Shown: piece by piece, positions 50,665-54,727 of the stretch
Layout: each line of letters opens with the position of its first letter
Numbering within the stretch: position 1 is the first letter of the stretch
Origin: Flavobacteriaceae bacterium UBA7684
GTDB taxonomy: Bacteria > Bacteroidota > Bacteroidia > Flavobacteriales > Flavobacteriaceae
Length of the DNA: 54,727 nt
Direction of reading: 5' to 3'
Assembly: GCA_002482885.1 (NCBI GenBank)
Contig: DLGW01000006.1
Coordinates: forward strand, 1-54,727
The notes under the pieces: model-generated
Database searches by the model: none
Told to the model about the DNA's origin: nothing
The model's input: the letters and a program-made list of their open reading frames with translations, nothing else
Position numbers and translations under genes: made by a program

Positions 50665-51141
50665 TTATTGTACACCATCGTTTTTACGCATGTACTCTAA
50701 AATCTGACGGGCTTCTTCGTCATTCAATCCCTGATTTGGCATTCTAACCAAACAAAGTTCCAATTGTGATTGTAATTCAGGGTCTTTGTCAATCATCGGA
50801 TCTGGATTGGTAATAAAGTTCATAATCCATTCTGGTTTTCTGCGCTCTGTAACTCCTTTCCAGCCTGGTCCCACTAATTTTTCATCAGTTAATTTATGGC
50901 ATGATGTACATTTTACACCCGCTACACTTTCACCCGCAGTAGCCAAAGCGGGGTCTAATTTTTCACCCAATTCAACTGTGGTAAATTTTCCTTCCCCACG
51001 ATTCGGGTCATATTCTTCTTTTTCAAACATTTCAGAAGTGTCTTCCGAAGGAGTTTGAGCCGCCTCTGGCTCGTTTGATTTGTTATTACCACAAGAGGTA
51101 ATCATAGCAAATCCAATCAATGCAATAATTAATTTCTTCAT
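50665..51141 (-). CDS. Monoheme c-type cytochrome, lipoprotein
   Basis: A 158-residue protein with a lipoprotein signal (LIGFAMITSC, Cys17), a ~55-residue acidic linker and one heme site C78-TS-C81-H82. The distal Met is in CLVRMPNQGL. It probably donates electrons to NosZ from the quinol chain. It is the first gene of the nos operon, 37 bases before nosZ, behind the divergent Crp/Fnr palindrome. Confidence 0.9.
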   Translation of the reverse strand: MKKLIIALIGFAMITSCGNNKSNEPEAAQTPSEDTSEMFEKEEYDPNRGEGKFTTVELGEKLDPALATAGESVAGVKCTSCHKLTDEKLVGPGWKGVTERRKPEWIMNFITNPDPMIDKDPELQSQLELCLVRMPNQGLNDEEARQILEYMRKNDGVQ

Positions 51142-51167
51142 ATAAAAAGATTTTTAGTTTAATGTGT

Positions 51168-51175
51168 CAAAAATT
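51168..51175 (-). promoter_or_regulatory. Weak -7 box for the nos operon
   Basis: AATTTTTG on the minus strand resembles TAnnTTTG with one mismatch at the first base. The palindrome centre is 29.5 bp from its first base, which would put the activator near -42. Confidence 0.4.
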
Positions 51176-51195
51176 CAACTTAAACTCTTATTTAT

Positions 51196-51213
51196 TTATG
51201 ATTACAATCATAA
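51196..51213. promoter_or_regulatory. Crp/Fnr-type palindrome between nos and copper operons
   Basis: TTATGATT-AC-AATCATAA, perfect 8-base arms. It lies between the divergent cytochrome c/nosZ operon and the copper operon and is placed equally far (29.5 bp to the first base) from a candidate -7 box on each side. The core matches the site at 43793 with a different centre pair. Confidence 0.85.
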
Positions 51214-51233
51214 AGCCAGTATATTTGTCGCAC

Positions 51234-51241
51234 TATTTTTG
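51234..51241 (+). promoter_or_regulatory. Predicted -7 box for the copper operon
   Basis: TATTTTTG matches TAnnTTTG, 20 bases before the ATG at 51262. Another candidate TATATTTG lies at 51220-51227 but would put the palindrome too close. Confidence 0.5.
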
Positions 51242-51261
51242 CCTCAGAAATTATTTCTTGA

Positions 51262-51627
51262 ATGAAAAATCTGATTCTTGTTTTTGTATTCTTCTACTTA
51301 TTTAAGCCTGTATTTCCAGTGATGGATTATGTGCTTAATTACGACTACATTACCCAAGAATTGTGTGAGAATAAAAACAAACCCGAAATGGCTTGTAATG
51401 GTAAATGTCATTTAATGAAAGAGTTGGCCAAATACAGCGCCGACGACCAAGACGAACCTACATCAGAAAAAAAATCCAACGCTTATTCAGAAATTTTATT
51501 TTGTGAATCTATAACACCCTTAGATTTCACACCTTTTAATGCACCGAATTTATCGGTTGCTGATACTTATCAAAGCTTATACTTTCGACTGTATAGCACC
51601 TCTATACCGCATCCACCCAGCTGTTAA
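51262..51627 (+). CDS. Small CxxxCH protein, likely copper-related
   Basis: A 121-residue protein with one N-terminal hydrophobic segment (LILVFVFFYLFKPVFPV) and a cysteine motif C35, C45-NGK-C49-H50-L-M52. I do not recognise a named family; proteins with a CNGKCHL motif occur in Bacteroidota next to copper uptake genes, as far as I recall. It is the first gene of the rightward operon with a Met/His-rich lipoprotein and a TonB receptor. A role in copper (or haem) handling at the periplasmic side is inferred from the motif and neighbours. Confidence 0.65.
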   Translation: MKNLILVFVFFYLFKPVFPVMDYVLNYDYITQELCENKNKPEMACNGKCHLMKELAKYSADDQDEPTSEKKSNAYSEILFCESITPLDFTPFNAPNLSVADTYQSLYFRLYSTSIPHPPSC

Positions 51628-51660
51628 TTTCATTTTTTAACTAGACTTTTTTTGTATTGT

Positions 51661-51676
51661 ACAGATTTTCATCTGT
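51661..51676. repeat. Small hairpin ACAGAT-N4-ATCTGT
   Basis: ACAGAT-TTTC-ATCTGT lies between the CxxxCH gene and the lipoprotein gene. There is no T run after it, so it is not a clear terminator. It could stabilise or slow the transcript; no further claim. Confidence 0.4.
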
Positions 51677-51713
51677 GTAATGCTATGGTATTTATTATTT
51701 AAAATTTAAAAAA

Positions 51714-52568
51714 ATGAAATTATTATACAGCACCCTGATCTGCCTTACCTTAGCTTTTACTTCTTGTTCTAAAGAGGATGACCACCAAGAAGAAACCGAG
51801 CACAAACACGAAGTGATTACAGGACTTACCAAATTTCAAGAACTAACCAATGACACCCATATTATTGAATTGTATTCTCATCATGGGTCGCTTAAAATTG
51901 GTTTTAATCAGGTGTTTTTTAGAATCAAAAACAAATCCACCAGCACCTATGTTTCTGACGCTACGGTTAACTGGACACCGACCATGCACATGGCCATGAT
52001 GAAACATTCTTGCCCTAAATCAACCCCTAAAATAGCTACCGACAGAACAGGTTTTTACGAAGGTTATTTAGTATTCCAGATGGCTCAAAACGAAACCGAA
52101 TATTGGGATTTAAAAATAGATTACACCATTGCTGGAACTTCTTATTCAGTAACCGATAAAATTGATGTCGCCAATTCATCTAAAAAAATCATAAATACTT
52201 TTACTGGAACTGATGGCACCAAATATATTTTGGCTTACATGGAACCTCATCACCCGAAAGTTGCCATAAACAACGCAACGTTTAGCTTGTTTAAAATGCA
52301 GGATATGATGAATTTTCCTATAGTAGATAATTACACCATCAAAATCGACCCCAGAATGCCGAGCATGGGTAATCATGGTTCGCCCAATAATGTGGATTTA
52401 ACTCAAGATGCTACCGATAAATTTTACTACGGAAAACTATCGTTAACCATGACGGGCTATTGGAAAATCAACTTACAAGTGTTGAACGATAAAAATGAAG
52501 TTTTAAAAGGCGAAGAAGTTACTGACCTTAACCCTGCCAGTAGCCTTTATTTTGAATTAGAATTTTAG
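51714..52568 (+). CDS. FixH/YtkA-like Met/His-rich lipoprotein
   Basis: A 284-residue lipoprotein (signal MKLLYSTLICLTLAFTSC, Cys18) followed by a His/Glu-rich stretch (DDHQEETEHKHE). Two FixH/YtkA-like beta-sandwich domains follow. The first has WTPTMHMAMMKHSCP, the second has DPRMPSMGNHGSPN. Met and His clusters like these often bind Cu(I). It probably hands copper between the outer membrane receptor and other periplasmic proteins. It lies between the CxxxCH gene and the TonB receptor. Function inferred from motifs and context. Confidence 0.75.
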   Translation: MKLLYSTLICLTLAFTSCSKEDDHQEETEHKHEVITGLTKFQELTNDTHIIELYSHHGSLKIGFNQVFFRIKNKSTSTYVSDATVNWTPTMHMAMMKHSCPKSTPKIATDRTGFYEGYLVFQMAQNETEYWDLKIDYTIAGTSYSVTDKIDVANSSKKIINTFTGTDGTKYILAYMEPHHPKVAINNATFSLFKMQDMMNFPIVDNYTIKIDPRMPSMGNHGSPNNVDLTQDATDKFYYGKLSLTMTGYWKINLQVLNDKNEVLKGEEVTDLNPASSLYFELEF

Positions 52569-52576
52569 ACACCCAT

Positions 52577-52604
52577 AAACTCGGCACGACTTTGTGCCGA
52601 GTTT
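52577..52604 (+). terminator. Terminator-like hairpin before the TonB receptor gene
   Basis: AAACTCGGCAC pairs with GTGCCGAGTTT around a 6-base loop. The T-rich tail (TTCTTTTT) is imperfect and overlaps the receptor leader. It could limit read-through from the lipoprotein gene. Confidence 0.75.
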
Positions 52605-52617
52605 AATTCTTTTTCAG

Positions 52618-54612
52618 ATGAAAAATAAACTTCTAATGATAATGGTTATTGGATTTTTTCCGCTGGTTCTTTTTTCGCAAGAAAAGGAGCAGGATACTAT
52701 TGGCACTACGCAACTTACCGAAATTGTGCTGATGGGTAAAAATCAAACCGCTCAACAAAAACAGGCCAAAACGCTGGGTAGTGTGGACGAATATTTACAA
52801 AACTCTGGTAAAATTGATTTGATAAAAAGAGGGGGCTATGCATGGGAACCCTTCCTAAACAACATGGCTACAGAACGCACCGTAATTACCATTGATGGCA
52901 TGCGCATTTTTGGTGCCTGTACCGACAAAATGGATCCGGTAACTTCGTATGTAGAAATCTCTAATTTAAAAGAAGCCCAAGTGAATTCAGGGCAACAAGG
53001 GTCTTGTCATGGAGCAACAATTGGCGGTTCTTTAGATTTAAAACGCAACCAAAACCAAACACAACCAAAGGGTTGGAAAGGTGCTTTACAACATGGTTTT
53101 GAAAGCAACAACCAACAAAAAATCAATGGTGGTAACCTTAGTTATAACGATAGTTTAATCTACCTAAACACCAATGTAATGCACCGCAAAGCCGAGAATT
53201 ATTTTGCGGGTACCCAACGGGAAGTAGCTTTTTCTCAGTTCGAAAAATTTAATTTTTCGGGCACTACAGGTTTCTATCTTAAAAAAAATAAAATAGTGGA
53301 AGGCTCGGTCATTTATGATAAAGCCACGAATGTTGGATATCCTGCCCTGCCCATGGATGTGTCTTTAGCAGAAGCTTTAATTACCTCTTTAAAATACGAA
53401 GTAAAACCCATCGGAAAAATTAACCTTTGGGAAAGCAAAATCTACTACAATACCATTATCCATAAAATGGACGACACCAAACGCCCCAATGTTCCTATTC
53501 ATATGGACATGCCCGGTTGGAGTCGTACTTACGGCCTGTACTCGAAAATCAAAATCAATTACAATCAACACAATCTACATGCTCAACTGAATTCATTTCA
53601 CAATCAATCGATTGCCGAAATGACCATGTATCCTAAAAATCCCACCGAAAAGTTGATGTTTATGTACACTTGGCCCGATGTACGCACCGCCTATTCTGGA
53701 ATTTATTTAGAAGACCGCATTGATTTTACCTGCCATTCCAACTTAAAAATATCGGGGTCTGTGGGCATGCACCGCAACGAAATAGCCAGCGAATTTGGAC
53801 TAGAAAGCAATCGTATTTTTTACCCTGATTTAACCGCTACCAAAAACAGAATCTTAAAATCATTAGCGGCCAATTACCTTCATAACATTAATAATTTTAA
53901 CCTAAGCTTAGGTGTGGGTTATGGCGAAAGAGCGCCTTCGGTTTCCGAAGCTTATGGTTTTTATTTATTCAACAGTTTTGATTTGTTTGATTACATTGGA
54001 AATCCGAATTTAAAAAATGAACAATCGGTAGAAGCAAACGCCACCCTTACCTACAAAACCCAAAAAACTAAGGTCAATTATACTGCTACTTACTTTCATA
54101 TTTCCAATTATATTTTGGGAACTCCCACCCCATTTTCTGCCATGACTATTGGAGCCAGCGGAGTTAAAATGTACAACAGTATCGATTATGCCACCATTTT
54201 TACGCAGTCTTTACAAGTGTCGCAACAACTTTTCAACCACTTTACTTGGCAAACCCAATTCAAATACAGCATCGGAAAAACCAACAGCCAAATGAATTTA
54301 CCCTTTATGAGTCCATTGCAATACCAAACATCTGTACTGTTTCAAAAGCAAAAATGGAACGCCGATGTAAGTCTTTTAGGCAATGGCATACAAAATCGTT
54401 ACAGCCCGTATTTTGGTGAGCAACAAAAACCCGATTACTTTATTATTAATGCCTCGGCAGGTTATCAATTCACCTTTACAACCATAGACATCGCTTTAAA
54501 ATTAGGCGTAGAAAATGCTTTGGATCGCTACTACTCCACTTTTTCGGATTGGAATGGGATTCCCAGAATGGGACGAAATATCTTTTTGAATCTTACTTTC
54601 GAAATTAAATAA
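52618..54612 (+). CDS. TonB-dependent receptor, OprC/NosA-like (copper)
   Basis: I start at ATG 52618 (MKNKLLMIMVIGFFPLVLFSQ); a GTG at 52594 adds eight residues inside a hairpin. The 664-residue protein has a signal peptide, a plug domain (residues ~30-145) and a beta-barrel ending in a Phe-rich C-terminus. The plug holds C101-TDK-M105 in FGACTDKMDPVTSY, and a barrel loop holds H282-K-M284 (IIHKMDD). In OprC and NosA, the outer membrane copper receptors, a CxxxM and HxM pair binds copper, and NosA is needed for NosZ. Last gene of the rightward operon. Confidence 0.88.
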   Translation: MKNKLLMIMVIGFFPLVLFSQEKEQDTIGTTQLTEIVLMGKNQTAQQKQAKTLGSVDEYLQNSGKIDLIKRGGYAWEPFLNNMATERTVITIDGMRIFGACTDKMDPVTSYVEISNLKEAQVNSGQQGSCHGATIGGSLDLKRNQNQTQPKGWKGALQHGFESNNQQKINGGNLSYNDSLIYLNTNVMHRKAENYFAGTQREVAFSQFEKFNFSGTTGFYLKKNKIVEGSVIYDKATNVGYPALPMDVSLAEALITSLKYEVKPIGKINLWESKIYYNTIIHKMDDTKRPNVPIHMDMPGWSRTYGLYSKIKINYNQHNLHAQLNSFHNQSIAEMTMYPKNPTEKLMFMYTWPDVRTAYSGIYLEDRIDFTCHSNLKISGSVGMHRNEIASEFGLESNRIFYPDLTATKNRILKSLAANYLHNINNFNLSLGVGYGERAPSVSEAYGFYLFNSFDLFDYIGNPNLKNEQSVEANATLTYKTQKTKVNYTATYFHISNYILGTPTPFSAMTIGASGVKMYNSIDYATIFTQSLQVSQQLFNHFTWQTQFKYSIGKTNSQMNLPFMSPLQYQTSVLFQKQKWNADVSLLGNGIQNRYSPYFGEQQKPDYFIINASAGYQFTFTTIDIALKLGVENALDRYYSTFSDWNGIPRMGRNIFLNLTFEIK

Positions 54613-54716
54613 TTTGGGCGTTTCCCTAGGCGGGTCATGCCATTCGTTGCAATCTTTTAACCCAGCCAAAATTCGGGCTGGCTTGAAAGGATTTTCACTG
54701 CTGTCATTAACGCGGT
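54613..54716 (+). repeat. Dispersed element, family B, copy 6
   Basis: Opens TTTGGGCGTTTCCCTAGGCG and closes GGATTTTCACTGCTGTCATT, then AACGCGG, with the central AGCCAGCC/GGCTGGCT hairpin. Nearly the same as copy 1 at 10341-10446 although 44 kb away. It follows the receptor stop. Confidence 0.85.
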
Positions 54717-54727
54717 TAAGTTAGACT

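Noticed and set aside
44481..51141. Complete denitrification cluster
   Set aside because: Only nosZ, maturation genes, a cytochrome and a globin are present. I find no nitrite or nitric oxide reductase in the window.
51220..51227. TATATTTG as the -7 box of the copper operon
   Set aside because: It would place the palindrome centre at about -28, over the -33 region. TATTTTTG at 51234 gives the same spacing as on the nos side and fits better.

Overview
The window looks like a chromosomal segment of a low-GC member of the Flavobacteriaceae (Bacteroidota). Supporting signs are Bacteroidota-type promoters (TAnnTTTG -7 boxes), a PorX regulator of the type IX secretion system (T9SS), a secreted protein with a T9SS C-terminal sorting domain, lipoprotein and signal-peptide rich gene content, and AT-rich spacers filled with flavobacterial-type dispersed repeats. 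I see no tRNA, rRNA or CRISPR array.

Left part (1-35 kb) is mainly ordinary housekeeping sequence. It starts with the 5' part of a large repeat-bearing secreted protein. Next come an FAD-dependent dehydrogenase, an esterase/M1/M28 hydrolase operon, a DUF2461 protein, an EamA transporter, an SRPBCC/atypical SDR pair, an agmatine-to-putrescine operon (N-carbamoylputrescine amidase plus agmatine deiminase), an adenine-salvage pair (apt plus MTA/SAH nucleosidase), and a DUF4143 ATPase behind three tandem iterons. These are followed by an acyltransferase/NUDIX pair, MarC, a T9SS cargo protein, a Nif3/zinc-ribbon pair, the porX-tsaE-ald block, a DUF4442/TIGR01777 pair, and a TolC-adaptor-RND efflux operon ending in a PII-like and a DUF2892 gene.

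Middle part (35.2-41.9 kb) is accessory. It holds a solitary type IIG-like methyltransferase/nuclease, KilA-N and Bro-N antirepressor-like genes, two copies of a hairpin repeat, a truncated copy of a SAM-methyltransferase gene, an unusual CDF-type cation transporter, and the intact methyltransferase.

Right part (41.9-54.7 kb) is a clade II nitrous-oxide reduction island. A Crp/Fnr regulator with a ladder of evenly spaced cysteines, a His-rich polytopic membrane protein and a fasciclin lipoprotein read rightward. The operon cytochrome c - nosZ - nosB/nosL fusion - nosD - nosF - nosY - group III truncated hemoglobin reads leftward. A divergent copper-related operon reads rightward: a CxxxCH protein, a Met/His-rich FixH/YtkA-like lipoprotein and an OprC/NosA-like TonB receptor with CxxxM and HxM motifs. 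Near-identical palindromes TTATGATT-N2-AATCATAA occur in the shared cytochrome c/copper promoter region and upstream of the fasciclin gene. The simplest reading is one oxygen- or NO-responsive Crp/Fnr regulon that makes the enzyme, its maturation machinery and its copper supply together. This island is the most interesting part of the window.
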